A stretch of DNA of 64,000 nucleotides from Aurantiochytrium sp. KH105 (lineage: Eukaryota; Sar; Bigyra; Thraustochytrida; Thraustochytriidae): contig BGKB01000118.1 in assembly GCA_003116975.1 (NCBI GenBank), forward strand, positions 1-64,000, written 5' to 3'. The first letter of the stretch is position 1, and each line of letters begins with the position of its first letter. The notes below the pieces were generated by a model. It was not told the DNA's origin. It saw only the letters and a list, made by a program, of their open reading frames with translations, and made no database searches. The translations under genes and the position numbers were made by a program. Positions 43,525-53,636 of the stretch are shown here, piece by piece.

Positions 43525-45003
43525 TTAACGTCGCTGCCTCTTCTTCTGCAGCTTGACCTCCTCTTTTACGACAGCAGGCTTTCGGGATCTCGCGCGCGAG
43601 GTCGTTGTAGTGGATGTCGCCTCTTTTGCTGACGCAGCTTCACGCTGGGCCCTGGTACCACTCGCAAGGCGGCTGGACGCTCGCTTCCCGGCTGTTTTTA
43701 CAGACTTTGACTTTGCTGCAGGGGCGTACACCTCCTCTTTTTTGACGATGGGCGCCGTGGAAGACTTCTTTTCGCGTCGCAGCTGCGCCTTGCGCGCTTT
43801 TTCCTCGAGCGCAAAGGCTGCGAGCTGCTTGTGCATTTCCTTTGGCAAGAGCTCGAGGAATTGCGGCAGTTCGGCAGCGAAGAGGAGGCTGTGAGCCCAT
43901 CCAGCGTGAGCTCCGTAACGATCCCGAAAGAGGTTACCGACGCGCTCGTAGATCTTGGGCGTCAGCGATTTTGCATGGATCAGCTCCGGGTCGAAGTCTC
44001 TGCAGGCGATTTGCCAAACATGTGTATCAACTGGGATAACACTTTTTCTATCAAGACAAAAGAGTGCAACGCAGTCGGCGACCTTGGGCCCAACACCGTC
44101 CAAGGTGAGCAGCGCTTCCCGTACGAGACGAAGACTCTCCGCGGACTGGTCGAGATCACGAAGACGTTTGAGCCATGCGTGAGGCCCACCTTGTTGCTCG
44201 TGTAGTTTTTTCAGCGAGTTTACAATGTACTTGGCTCGATATCCGAACCCCATGCTTCGAAGTTCTTCTTCCGTTGCACGGCTAAGTGCAGAGGGAGTGG
44301 GAAATGCATAAAGTTTTTCGCGAGCAACCTCGTCACTCTTTCCCTTGACTTCCAGTTTGCCGCAGATTCCCGGAGTCAGGTTGATGGGTTCCCCATAGCG
44401 AACTCTCAAACGATCAAGCATCAATTTGATTCGCGCAATATTATTGTTGCTCGAGCAAATGAATGATATGAGACATTCAAAGGGATCTTGCCTGATGATG
44501 CGCATACCAGGGAGACTCTGGTTTACGGCAGCAATGCGGGGACAAACCGCAGACCAGTCGCGGCACAGCACGCTCATGTCGGTGTCAAGCTGAAAGTAGT
44601 CACCAAGCACACGCCTAGCCTGGTCCTCGTCTTGTACATTCGTGCGCTGCGGACGTGCTGCGTCCTTGTCAGTAGCACGACCTAAAACACGGAATTCGAC
44701 GTGGCCAGCTGCCTCGCGCAGGTGCACGGCAAGACCTTGCACAACACCAACATATCCATGCGCATCATTTGTTCTTGCCTGAAAGGCTGCGTCTTCCTTT
44801 ATGTGTTCTGTGACCTCCTGAGCTGTGGTGTCTGCCAAAGTCTGCTGCAGCTCGTCCTTGCCAAAGGGCTGGGCGCTTTGCGTAGTTCGCGATGCTGCGC
44901 CCAGCCCCACACGTTTCCAGTTAAAGCACTGGCCGTTCTCAAGCGTGAACCACAGCACCAGCTGTCGTGTCGTTGCAAGCGGCGTCCATGCTCCTGCCGT
45001 CAT
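43525..45003 (-). CDS. OGG1: OGG1, 8-oxoguanine DNA glycosylase/lyase
   Basis: 492 residues from ATG 45003. An N-terminal TBP-like half (LENGQCFNWKRV, the conserved G-Q-x-F-x-W) is followed by the helix-hairpin-helix GPD domain. The nucleophilic lysine lies in LDGVGPKVADCV and the catalytic aspartate in IPVDTHVWQIA; FECLISFICSSNNN and the tryptophan-rich AGWAHSLLFAAEL region are also present. It excises 8-oxoguanine and cuts the abasic site. A basic C-terminal tail of about 90 residues (KKRQRR end) is a probable nuclear signal. The hairpin has VGPK where human has VGTK, a mild change seen in related glycosylases. Confidence 0.95.
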   Translation of the reverse strand: MTAGAWTPLATTRQLVLWFTLENGQCFNWKRVGLGAASRTTQSAQPFGKDELQQTLADTTAQEVTEHIKEDAAFQARTNDAHGYVGVVQGLAVHLREAAGHVEFRVLGRATDKDAARPQRTNVQDEDQARRVLGDYFQLDTDMSVLCRDWSAVCPRIAAVNQSLPGMRIIRQDPFECLISFICSSNNNIARIKLMLDRLRVRYGEPINLTPGICGKLEVKGKSDEVAREKLYAFPTPSALSRATEEELRSMGFGYRAKYIVNSLKKLHEQQGGPHAWLKRLRDLDQSAESLRLVREALLTLDGVGPKVADCVALFCLDRKSVIPVDTHVWQIACRDFDPELIHAKSLTPKIYERVGNLFRDRYGAHAGWAHSLLFAAELPQFLELLPKEMHKQLAAFALEEKARKAQLRREKKSSTAPIVKKEEVYAPAAKSKSVKTAGKRASSRLASGTRAQREAASAKEATSTTTTSRARSRKPAVVKEEVKLQKKRQRR

Positions 45004-45327
45004 GCGATCGTGCGCTAGGGCCTTCTGTTCTTTTCACAACTTCCCTGTCTGTCTGACTGGCTGGGCTTGCTCGCCGCTTCTTTCATCGATTCGAAGAGGG
45101 AGATCAGTTCTGCGTTTGATACGGGATGGTTCCGTGGAAAGATCCGGTGAAAGTAAGGGTGAATGAACTGATAAATAGAGAGACACCTTGTTGCTAAAGC
45201 TAGGTGTAAGTCGCGGAGACCGAGCAGGTCCCAGCTTACGGACAGGACCCTTCCATCCTATTGCATACACAGGCTCACAAAGGAACTGCGTGCGATTAAG
45301 AGCTTGTCCAGCTTGTCTGGAATTGAT
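45004..45327. promoter_or_regulatory. Shared upstream region of OGG1 (-) and the coiled-coil gene (+)
   Basis: 324 bp between divergent ATGs, the shortest such spacer in the window. No TATA box is seen at a fixed distance. Confidence 0.4.
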
Positions 45328-47583
45328 ATGTATTTCGAGGTGATGAGAGACGAACAAACGAGAGCACAGCTCGTACCAGACGTTGAAGGCGCTCAACAAT
45401 CTGCTGCTGCTGCTGCTGCTGCGCTGCAGAGAAAGTTGATGCAGCCTGCGACCGCCACGGGACCCACTGCCGCCGCACGGATGAAAAGCAGTGGCTCGGA
45501 GGCACCTCTGGAGGATGGTGCGCTTGACACGCGCATCATCCACGCTATTGAGGAGGTCCGTCTGCCCCCGAAACGCAAGCGGATGCCGCCGGTGACCGGT
45601 GGTCTCTTTTCCAGCGTGGCGTCCGGGTCCCAGGACGAGAGCTCAAAGACCTCCAGCGCCGAGCGCTCAAGGAGGGAGAACGAGGATAGGGTCACGCAAA
45701 GGAAGGAGCAAATTCGCGAGGGGAGCAACAATGACGATGCGGAGGACAAAGAAAGCACGACCAGATTCACAGCGGAAGACGCTGCCAATGTTCACCATCT
45801 CCATGACCATCATCCCCGAGCAATGGAACCTGGAGCAACATACTTGAGACCGCTGGATCTGAAACAGTTTGCGACTCTCCTCGGCACAGATGATTGGGAG
45901 GACGTTCACCGCAGGGTCATTTTGCTTGGCCAAGAGCGCTCTAAACATATTCGCGAGCGGCTCGCAGCGAAAAAGGCTGACCTGGACAGCGTCGGGATCT
46001 TTCTTCCTGGCGCCAACAAGCTTCGCACGGATGCAGAAATGCAGGTCCAACTTCGTCGCGCTCTTCAGTATGAAGAACTGGAACGCGCCGTGCTCACGGA
46101 AATGCTGGTGAGAGAGAGACTCAATAGCGCCTCTTCCGCTGAGCGCGATGCTGCCGAGCTTCAAGCAAGCTTTCAAAATGCCAGACGAAATAAGCCCCCC
46201 TCTCTGGGGAAGTCAAGCACCAAACGGAACGTGGCCGGTCCCAAGAGTTGCCGCCAAACAAGCGCGGGAAGTCAGCGACCAAGCACGCGTGAAAAGACAA
46301 GCGTCCAAACAGCAAGCTCGTTCCAGCAAGGAGAGAAAAAGAAAGAAGACAACAATGACCACCCCGACGATGAAGATGGGGCAGCGGAGGAAGCGACCAC
46401 TGCAGAGACGTGCAAGCCTGTGCTCAGCTTTGAAGAATACAAAGCAGAGATTGCAGCAAGACGTGCTGCGGAAAATCCTAGCGTTGTTTTGGATGAAGGT
46501 CCGGGAATTCATGTGCAATCGCGTGCGCTAAAAGGCCACACGAATGACAAAATCAAACTTAGAGGCCCCCGAGACGCTGTACCAGTCGGCGGTAAGCTCA
46601 TCGGAAGTCGCAAGCCTCGTATCGCGCGCCAAGGTACGACTATTGCTCGGGATCTTCATCGCAAAGAGATGCTAGCACATTTCAACGAGCTTGATCGCAA
46701 AGAGCGCGAGGAAGCAGGACTGCCTCCGCCGTCTCCGCCTGCAGACGAGACAAATTCCATCCCTGAGCATGACGACGAGGGCCTTGGCGCAGGAAAAAGT
46801 CGCCCTTCTATCCAGGGCGGACGACGTCGTCGCAAGCGCACCACTAAACGTCAATCTGCGATCCTTGATGGTGCAGCCATGATTGATTGTGCTCTTTTGC
46901 AGCAACTCCGGGGCATCTTCGAAATGTTAGAGGTCCCACCGGGTTTACAAATGGAAATGATGATCAAGTATTCGGATCCCGCCGCTGCTTTAGACTTCGT
47001 GGATGTCGTAGCCGACTGGGAGCGCGTGGGCAGAATTGTTGTTCTCCATGAAAAGGTTGTTAAGGTTGTGCTTCTGGCCCGTGAGCGCCGAGTTGAAGCA
47101 AGTGGGGCATTCACAGATGACGAGACGGAGGCGCTCGAGGCCCTTGGTTGTTATGTAAGCATGGCTCAGATGTTCGGTGCAAGTTGCGCAACCTGGGCTC
47201 TTGCCATTCTCGACAAAATCTCCTTGGTCTGCGAACGCGCTGTGCAAGAGCTCGAGGACACTTGGAATGACAAATTGAGCTTTCGTGGCCATCTCTATCT
47301 CAAAACGCGCTTCCCTGCGGCTCCTAATGCTCCCATTGACGGCACCTACGCAACGGAGGATCCCGAGGGGACTAAAGCGAGAGAGGCAGGCGAAGATAAC
47401 GAAGCGGACGATTTTAATGATGTCGACTTGAGCGACGACGATGCATCCATATCTGCATCGCAGCTTGCCCAGGAAGTGAAAGCATGTAACGGAACCGACA
47501 CTCGCGAGGGCGTTCTTAAAGAGATCAGATATGGGGGAAACAGGCAGATTGTGCGTCTCAACCCGCTTCTTCTCAAGGACTGA
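45328..47583 (+). CDS. Coiled-coil protein with a C-terminal conserved helical segment
   Basis: 751 residues from ATG 45328; the frame opens 24 bp earlier without an ATG, and a second ATG is at 45343. A poly-Ala run, long charged helices and a His-rich patch (HHLHDHHP) fill the first half. The middle is disordered and basic with many Lys/Arg clusters. The best-conserved-looking part is near the C-terminus: LQQLRGIFEMLEVPPGLQ, then MMIKYSDP and a WERVGRIVVLHEKVV stretch. This reminds me of a segment in CCDC87-like ciliary coiled-coil proteins, but only from memory. No catalytic motif seen. Confidence 0.75.
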   Translation: MYFEVMRDEQTRAQLVPDVEGAQQSAAAAAAALQRKLMQPATATGPTAAARMKSSGSEAPLEDGALDTRIIHAIEEVRLPPKRKRMPPVTGGLFSSVASGSQDESSKTSSAERSRRENEDRVTQRKEQIREGSNNDDAEDKESTTRFTAEDAANVHHLHDHHPRAMEPGATYLRPLDLKQFATLLGTDDWEDVHRRVILLGQERSKHIRERLAAKKADLDSVGIFLPGANKLRTDAEMQVQLRRALQYEELERAVLTEMLVRERLNSASSAERDAAELQASFQNARRNKPPSLGKSSTKRNVAGPKSCRQTSAGSQRPSTREKTSVQTASSFQQGEKKKEDNNDHPDDEDGAAEEATTAETCKPVLSFEEYKAEIAARRAAENPSVVLDEGPGIHVQSRALKGHTNDKIKLRGPRDAVPVGGKLIGSRKPRIARQGTTIARDLHRKEMLAHFNELDRKEREEAGLPPPSPPADETNSIPEHDDEGLGAGKSRPSIQGGRRRRKRTTKRQSAILDGAAMIDCALLQQLRGIFEMLEVPPGLQMEMMIKYSDPAAALDFVDVVADWERVGRIVVLHEKVVKVVLLARERRVEASGAFTDDETEALEALGCYVSMAQMFGASCATWALAILDKISLVCERAVQELEDTWNDKLSFRGHLYLKTRFPAAPNAPIDGTYATEDPEGTKAREAGEDNEADDFNDVDLSDDDASISASQLAQEVKACNGTDTREGVLKEIRYGGNRQIVRLNPLLLKD

Positions 47584-47876
47584 ACTACTATTCAACAATT
47601 CATTTGTATAATCTTCAGAGTTCTCCAGATTTTTGAAATTGGGACGGCGCACATCTTGTCGTTCCTTGACGACAAATGCAGACGTCGACTTCGTCGCAAG
47701 TTAAGAAAAGAAAGAGAATATTCAGCAGAGAACAAGACGATCTCCACAATGGATCTAGCTTGGTCTAGCTTGGTCCAGCTCGGTCGCGACGGGTCAGAAG
47801 AGAGTGGTTGGGGGGAAGTGGGGAGACAAGGGCACCACTCTCCCGTTCTCGCTCTCGTTCTCGTTCTCGTTCTCTT
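47584..47876. other. Convergent 3' intergenic region
   Basis: 293 bp with a TCTAGCTTGG repeat (47754-47775) and a GTTCTC hexamer run (47842-47876) ending near the next gene's stop. No gene seen. Confidence 0.5.
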
Positions 47877-50800
47877 TTACGCGTCCTTGGTCATAAGAAT
47901 GTTCATTTTCTGCATTGCAAGCTTTGATGCCTTTGAATCCTCTTTGATCGCGTTGAGGTCTTCGTCAACAGCATCAAAGTTCCCACGTCTACGTAGAACA
48001 AAGGAATTTTGACGAATACCGCTCCTTCGGCGAGGCGACACCTTGAAACTGAGTCGCGACCCTCTCGCGCTGCCGTCCGAGGGCGCAAGCAAGCGAGCCT
48101 GAACGTCAGTGTTTGCTACCATGGTCGCCCAATCTCTGTTCTCCTTGCGTCGGTGAAGCTTAGTCTGTCGCTCTCGGTCCTGCCGTAGCGTTTCGTCCTC
48201 AATGAATCGCTTGACGGCCAGTCGAACGAACTTGCGTGCGTCTGGAACAACGCCATCAGCAGTCTCTTCTTTGAGCTTCGCCATGCGTATCTTCGCCTTT
48301 TCTTCCTCGCTGAGATCAGTCTCGCTCGGACTTCCCACCTTAGTCTGAGGACGACCAGTGTCCTGCTCCACGTCATCACGGGACAGCGAGACATCTCCGG
48401 AGGAGGCCAAGACGTGAGTTGAGTCCCTATTCCCTTGCGACAGACCCTCTCGACTTTTTCGACGAGAACTTGATCTTCTACGCATCGAGGATGTGTTGCT
48501 CTGACGACGGCGCTCCATGCGCTGTTTCGCGCGAAGCATGCCTTTAAGAAAAGACTCCTTTGCGCGACTGAGAACAACCTGCTTGGTGCAAATCTGGGCC
48601 ATTGCTGCAGCCGATACAGAAGATTCCTCGCTTTTGATAGCTTGCTTGGCTCGTGGGTGCAGTTGTGTCAAGTCGCAGCCTCGCGCAAGAACTGTCGTAA
48701 GGAGAGGTAAGAATCCAGATTGTCGAACGAGACGGACGTCAACGTCAGTAAAAGACTCGAGAGACTCGATCCAATCGAGCGTTGCCTCTCGTCGGGATTC
48801 GACAACTCCAAGTTCGCGCTCCAATGGTCGCTTATTGCACGCCTGAATGACCCCCACAATACGTTCGAGAGAAGGACTCCAGAGAGGAATGCAGAGCTCG
48901 GACCATATGGTGTATGCGCGACCACCTTCTGCTGGTTCGGAACGTGGGCCGAAGACACTACCCTCCTCGCTCTCGGAAAGTGCAGACGATGATAAGCAGC
49001 GTTGTTGGCGCGCCGCGTCCGCAACCTTGTCCTTACTATCAATACTGACAAGGAAGCGGCTTGCGTGGGTTGACGTGTTTGACGTCGCTTGGTGCCGAGA
49101 ACTTGTTTCGGCAATGGGCACAAGGACTGTCGTATCTTGGTGCACCATCGTGGCGAGTATCGTCACGCGGTCACATGACAAAAGGTCCCGTAAATAAATG
49201 CAAAGTTGCCAAAGTGCGCGACCGGTTTCTGACAGTGACATGGAGGGTGAAACGAGTTTCGCAACATCAGCGAGCATGTTGAAGATTTGAGATTCGCGCG
49301 TGAGCATGCTGCGCAGGTCTTCGCAGCGCCAGAGGTTGTGCCATAGCGCAGCCGCATTGGCCATCAGTGACTCCACCACCATGACTTCTGCTTGCGAGAA
49401 GGCATCGGTTCGGGCACCCAGTCGCCGCACCGCTTCGAGCCAGCCTGGTAGTATGTCCACCTCGTGAGGTACGCGGAACCGCGAGAGCTGCAATATAGCT
49501 CCGGCGCGAGCATTCCAGAATCTTCGCTGACGTAGCGCCATGTCGGCTTCGATTTCTGACTGCCGAATACGGACCGACACACTAGGTCGATGCCGCGTGC
49601 ATTGGTGCTCAACACCACAAATAAGCGAGTCAAGCAGATTCACAGCGCTAGTTGACTGTGAGTTCACAACCTGCTCGTCCCCTTCCTCGTCTTCTTCCTC
49701 TTCGTCCTCGTAAGCTTCGCTCTCTTCCATTTCCTCGTCTTTTTCGTCTTTTAGTTTATCCTGACTCGCATTGTCGTGCAGCTGCGCGTGATCAGGTTGC
49801 ACGGCATCTGAGCGGATCTCTTGTGTTTTGATATCGGCTTGCCTCAAGCTATTTGTACTCGGGGACTGACGGTGACGTGATCTGGACGTGCTCCGATCGT
49901 CTGCATGAGGTGATCTTGCGTCGTCGTCTTTTAAACTTTCGATGGGTGTATCGTCTTCGTTCGCGAAATCCGAGGCTGCAATACGCAAATTTGATAGCTC
50001 GTCCGCAAGAGCATCGCGACCTTGAGACTTTCGAGGATCGGAAAAGGTGTGAATCGTGCGTATCTCCTCTTGTGCAGCTCCGTCAGCCTTGCCCTCATTT
50101 GCGGCTCGCCGCGCCTCGGTTGCTCCAAGGAGATCCCCATCAAAGTCTCTGTCGGGCACAAGCCGTTGTGCCTCATCCGTAGGTATCGCTCGAAGCACAA
50201 GCGTGTTCCCAAGTCGGCGCTGAAGATATAACGCGTCCGGGTTCGTGAGGAGGGCGTCGGGCAGACCTGAGTTGTGTATTTCGTGCAGGTCGGTCGGGTC
50301 AAGCGTGTTGTCAAAAGCAAACGCCGATGCACCTGCAGCTCCAACAAGTGCACGGGCTAGCACCACAAAATACCGCATGGCAACGCGCATTCCATCCATC
50401 TGCATGTCACGTACACTCGGTACAAGCGCTGCGAGGCCGCCATCTTCCTGGGAAACCTGACGAAGCCGATCGCGGATACTTTCGACGCCAGGACGCAAAC
50501 TCCCCTGCAAAAAGTCCACGTGACGATGCAATAAGCCCGCACGAAGCAGATCTGCTGCAATATTCGCAAAGTGCATAGTGTGCACAATCCATCGTTTCGC
50601 TGCGATACCGCCAGCAGAATGGAGATTTGTCTCGCGTCGCTCCTCCAGACTGCGTAATAGCGGAGAAGCACTCTCCACAAGGCCGAGAAAGTCGCCTTCC
50701 GGCTGAGCAATGAGGGGAACAAGAATGCGTGTCGCATCTTCGAGGACAATGGGCTCGAAGAAGGCGGTCTCAAAGTCGCGTTTCTCCAGTGAGTTGGAAT

Positions 50801-52799
50801 CGTTTTCGGCGAGCGCCACGAGACGAGCACTGGAAGACTCAGAGGAGACCTTTGCGTCCCGCAGGAGCGTTGCGCAGTCCTCGCGAAGCCAAATTCGCGG
50901 AAGCGTTTCTGTGGCCAAGCAGCTGACGGCGCATTCGCTGAGATGCTGCTGAATCTGTTGGGGATTCTGCGCAACGCCTACACTAAGAATATCGGAAAAG
51001 GCCTGTAAAGCAGCACGCTCGTCTCGGCGCGCGTCGATTTTGGTTTGCAACTCGATCGATGCTGCCAGTCGCGCGCGCCTCGCGACAAACCTCTTGCAAG
51101 CGGACTCGAGCGTCGATGTTACGGCCAGGGCCGCGGCTTCAAGTTTATCAGTCTCGAGGCCCTCGAGTGGATCCTCACTGAGAATACAAAGCGATGCAAG
51201 GGGCTCGACGCCGTTGTCGGAAGTAGTGAGGATGGGCATGCATGTCTGAGCAAGCCATGATTTATTCTGTGCCTCAAGACAGAGATCCTCCATGGAGAAT
51301 TGAACCAGATCTGCCGCACGCGTGCGAGGAGGATCTGTAAGCGGCCCCTTTCCGGTGCGTAGGCATTTGAGCGCAGCGCATTGCGCTTTTTCGTAGACAC
51401 GAAGCTTCGCGCGGACCTGCGCACAGGGCATGAGCACATCGGTCTCGGGATGCGTCCGATCGTCCAATACCACGCGAGTCGCGCCATCGCTGGCGTAAAC
51501 GGGTCCCTTTGAGGGCACCGATTCGAGAAGAACAAATCCTTCGTCGCGCTTCATGTCCCGGAAAACGACGATGCAGTCGAGACAGCCCGTAATGCTGGAT
51601 CGGAGGGCGCCTCGAAGTAGGTACGAGATTCTCCATAAATCCGAGTTAGCGCCAATACGCTGGCGAACAAAACACGCCGCGCCATCGATGATCCGCTTTC
51701 TCCAGTCAGTCGCGCCCAGTACCGTCTGTGTATGTCGCGCCACATGTAAGTCTCGCAGCGCGAGAGCCAAGTTTGCGGCTGCACTTCGGAGTATGAGTTG
51801 CAGGTAGACCTCATCGGGGTCTGGAAGCCATCCCGGTGCAACACTGCATATCAGACCCGCGAGCTCCCCCCCCGGCCTTTGTATGACGACACACTGAAGA
51901 CGGCTCGAGTCTGGTAGACTTGCACAAAAATGCCGCAAGCCCTCCTCCTGCACGCGAGCAGCCACGCAGTGCAGGACATCGGAAGTCAATATCTTTTGAG
52001 ACGCGGCAAGGACGGTCTCACTGTGCGCCCAATGACTCATCGCAAAACGACGCGCGCCGCATGCAACGACGCGCGCAGGTCCATCACAGGCCGGAAACTC
52101 TTCGTTTTGGCCAAGTGCTTGCAGAACGAAGCACATTGTGAGCTGAGGGAATCCCTTTTTCAAGGCGGCGAGCACAGCTTTGATATTTTCAGCTCTTGAT
52201 TTTGCAGCCGACAAGAGCGCAAAGCTTTTCCGCATGAGTCGTAGGTTCTTGGCCATTTTATGTAAATGATCGACAGCCTCAAGCTTATCGGATCGGTCCA
52301 TCTTGCGGACTCTATGCGAGCTTGACACTGCAGGTTTGGCACCCACGGCGTTGCGTTGAATACGTGGCGAGGCTCTGAGTCTGTTTGTTCGAACATGTGG
52401 GCTCGCATGTTGCGGCCGTCGTGGAGTTTGGGCTGGCGGCTGTCTGCGTGGCGGTGAGAGCGCCGTTTGAACTGCGCCGACGTTGACGTGTTGCAATTTG
52501 ATTTTTGGCTTTTGTAAGTAGTCTGTCACGATGTGAACACCTTGATGGCCATCGGCGCGGTGATAATTTAGTTTGGTTCGTAATGGTACGCTTGTCAAGT
52601 GATCGAAGGCCGCGCGCACGCTCTGCTGGGGTGCCCACGAGCGAGGTAGCTCCGGGTCCGGCTGCTCTCTCGCTTTCCCTTTCTCGTCAGCACCCTGATC
52701 CTCTTCCCTCATTCTCCGCGCCTCCACGGGTCGCTCATGCATCCGGATCGCGCAGGTTTTGGAGCTTGGGAGCTGGGCCCCTCCACTCGCGGCTGCCAT
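47877..52799 (-). CDS. Large multi-GAF-domain protein
   Basis: 1640 residues from ATG 52799. The frame continues upstream through the GGCAA repeat, and ATG 52931 is a second candidate. Up to four GAF-like modules can be picked out: one near 51700-52250 (CVVIQRPGGELAGLICSVA), one near 51080-51300 (MPILTTSDNGVEPLASLCIL), one near 50620-50770 (ILVPLIAQPEGDFLGLVES) and the clearest near 48800-49250 (LCIPLWSPSLERIVGVIQACNK). A highly acidic linker (about 49660-49780) separates the third and fourth. The C-terminal 330 residues are basic and helical. GAF domains bind cyclic nucleotides or other small ligands, but no kinase, cyclase or phosphodiesterase domain is seen, so its output is unknown. Confidence 0.8.
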   Translation of the reverse strand: MAAASGGAQLPSSKTCAIRMHERPVEARRMREEDQGADEKGKAREQPDPELPRSWAPQQSVRAAFDHLTSVPLRTKLNYHRADGHQGVHIVTDYLQKPKIKLQHVNVGAVQTALSPPRRQPPAQTPRRPQHASPHVRTNRLRASPRIQRNAVGAKPAVSSSHRVRKMDRSDKLEAVDHLHKMAKNLRLMRKSFALLSAAKSRAENIKAVLAALKKGFPQLTMCFVLQALGQNEEFPACDGPARVVACGARRFAMSHWAHSETVLAASQKILTSDVLHCVAARVQEEGLRHFCASLPDSSRLQCVVIQRPGGELAGLICSVAPGWLPDPDEVYLQLILRSAAANLALALRDLHVARHTQTVLGATDWRKRIIDGAACFVRQRIGANSDLWRISYLLRGALRSSITGCLDCIVVFRDMKRDEGFVLLESVPSKGPVYASDGATRVVLDDRTHPETDVLMPCAQVRAKLRVYEKAQCAALKCLRTGKGPLTDPPRTRAADLVQFSMEDLCLEAQNKSWLAQTCMPILTTSDNGVEPLASLCILSEDPLEGLETDKLEAAALAVTSTLESACKRFVARRARLAASIELQTKIDARRDERAALQAFSDILSVGVAQNPQQIQQHLSECAVSCLATETLPRIWLREDCATLLRDAKVSSESSSARLVALAENDSNSLEKRDFETAFFEPIVLEDATRILVPLIAQPEGDFLGLVESASPLLRSLEERRETNLHSAGGIAAKRWIVHTMHFANIAADLLRAGLLHRHVDFLQGSLRPGVESIRDRLRQVSQEDGGLAALVPSVRDMQMDGMRVAMRYFVVLARALVGAAGASAFAFDNTLDPTDLHEIHNSGLPDALLTNPDALYLQRRLGNTLVLRAIPTDEAQRLVPDRDFDGDLLGATEARRAANEGKADGAAQEEIRTIHTFSDPRKSQGRDALADELSNLRIAASDFANEDDTPIESLKDDDARSPHADDRSTSRSRHRQSPSTNSLRQADIKTQEIRSDAVQPDHAQLHDNASQDKLKDEKDEEMEESEAYEDEEEEDEEGDEQVVNSQSTSAVNLLDSLICGVEHQCTRHRPSVSVRIRQSEIEADMALRQRRFWNARAGAILQLSRFRVPHEVDILPGWLEAVRRLGARTDAFSQAEVMVVESLMANAAALWHNLWRCEDLRSMLTRESQIFNMLADVAKLVSPSMSLSETGRALWQLCIYLRDLLSCDRVTILATMVHQDTTVLVPIAETSSRHQATSNTSTHASRFLVSIDSKDKVADAARQQRCLSSSALSESEEGSVFGPRSEPAEGGRAYTIWSELCIPLWSPSLERIVGVIQACNKRPLERELGVVESRREATLDWIESLESFTDVDVRLVRQSGFLPLLTTVLARGCDLTQLHPRAKQAIKSEESSVSAAAMAQICTKQVVLSRAKESFLKGMLRAKQRMERRRQSNTSSMRRRSSSRRKSREGLSQGNRDSTHVLASSGDVSLSRDDVEQDTGRPQTKVGSPSETDLSEEEKAKIRMAKLKEETADGVVPDARKFVRLAVKRFIEDETLRQDRERQTKLHRRKENRDWATMVANTDVQARLLAPSDGSARGSRLSFKVSPRRRSGIRQNSFVLRRRGNFDAVDEDLNAIKEDSKASKLAMQKMNILMTKDA

Positions 52800-53636
52800 T
52801 CCTTTTCCAGCCGCCTCTTCGCATTTCGCCGAGCTTCTGCTGCCGCGATGTGCTCGTTCTTCTCCGCCTCGTCCCCTTCGCGCCCAGCCCGAGTCTCCTT
52901 CTCCCTCGCGGCCTCGCGCGGACCTGCGCATCGCGCGCGCGGTCGGTGCGGCTCTGCCCCGGGCCGTCGCCGCCGATCCGTTGAGGCGGGGTCCCCGGAA
53001 TTCCGCGCTCGGCCCCGGTCCTCCGGGGCCGCCGGACGCGCGCCGGGCGGGGCGCGGGCGCAAGTGGAGAATGGCGGGTGCGCAAGTGGAGAGTGGCGGG
53101 TGCGCAAGTGGGGGCACGGGCGGGCAAAGTGGCGGAAAAGAGCGCGCTGCTTTTTGAAAACCAAGTCGAGGCGAAGAAAGAAAGGGAAGGCAAGGCAAGG
53201 CAAGGCAAGGCAAGGCAAGGCAAGGCAAGGCAAGGCAAGGCAAAGCAAAGCAAAGCCGAAGCCAGGCCAGGCCAGGCCAGGCCGAGCGAGCGGTGCGTCG
53301 CGTCGCGTGGCGTGTCGCGGCGTGGCGCGGCGTGGCGTGGCGTCGCGTGGCGTGGCGCGCGTGCGGCGCAGAGCGAGCGGGCGGGAGCAGGCGGGGCCGC
53401 GAGAGGCGCGCCGCCGCATCGAGGGGCGGCGCGGCCGTGATCTATCTGGGCCTTCCTTTCTTTTCCTTTCTTTCCTCGCGTTTCCGGCTGCCGGTCGCCC
53501 TGCGTGCGTGCGCGCGCGCGAGCGAGCGAGCGAGGGGCGCTCGCGGCGCGTGGCGCAGGAGGGCCTGCGCCGCGTCCCGCGGTCCCGCGAGCGATCGCGC
53601 GCGGACGCACGCCCGTTGGAGGCGGCGGCGGCGGCC
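52800..53636. promoter_or_regulatory. Upstream region shared by the GAF-protein gene and the carrier gene
   Basis: About 840 bp between divergent starts, very GC-rich and carrying the GGCAA/GGCCA/GTGGC repeats. Long open frames on both strands across it are repeat artefacts (Leu-Pro-Cys-Leu-Ala or Lys-Ala-Arg-Gln-Gly periodicity). Confidence 0.4.
53187..53284. repeat. (GGCAA)n pentanucleotide repeat passing into GCAAA and GGCCA units
   Basis: About eleven GGCAA units (53187-53242), three CAAAG units, then four CCAGG units, followed by degenerate GCGTCGCGTGGCGTG sequence to about 53370. Five-base units keep a frame open on both strands, which explains the artefactual N-terminal extensions of both flanking genes. 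Confidence 0.95.

Noticed and set aside
52800-53243. N-terminal extension of the GAF protein with Leu-Pro-Cys-Leu-Ala repeats
   Set aside because: It is a five-base repeat read in a seven-fold pattern; not a signal peptide.
52737-53636. N-terminal extension of the SLC25 carrier by 300 residues
   Set aside because: It consists of Arg/Lys/Gln repeats translated from the GGCAA tract; carriers start near the first signature and ATG 53637 is in good context.
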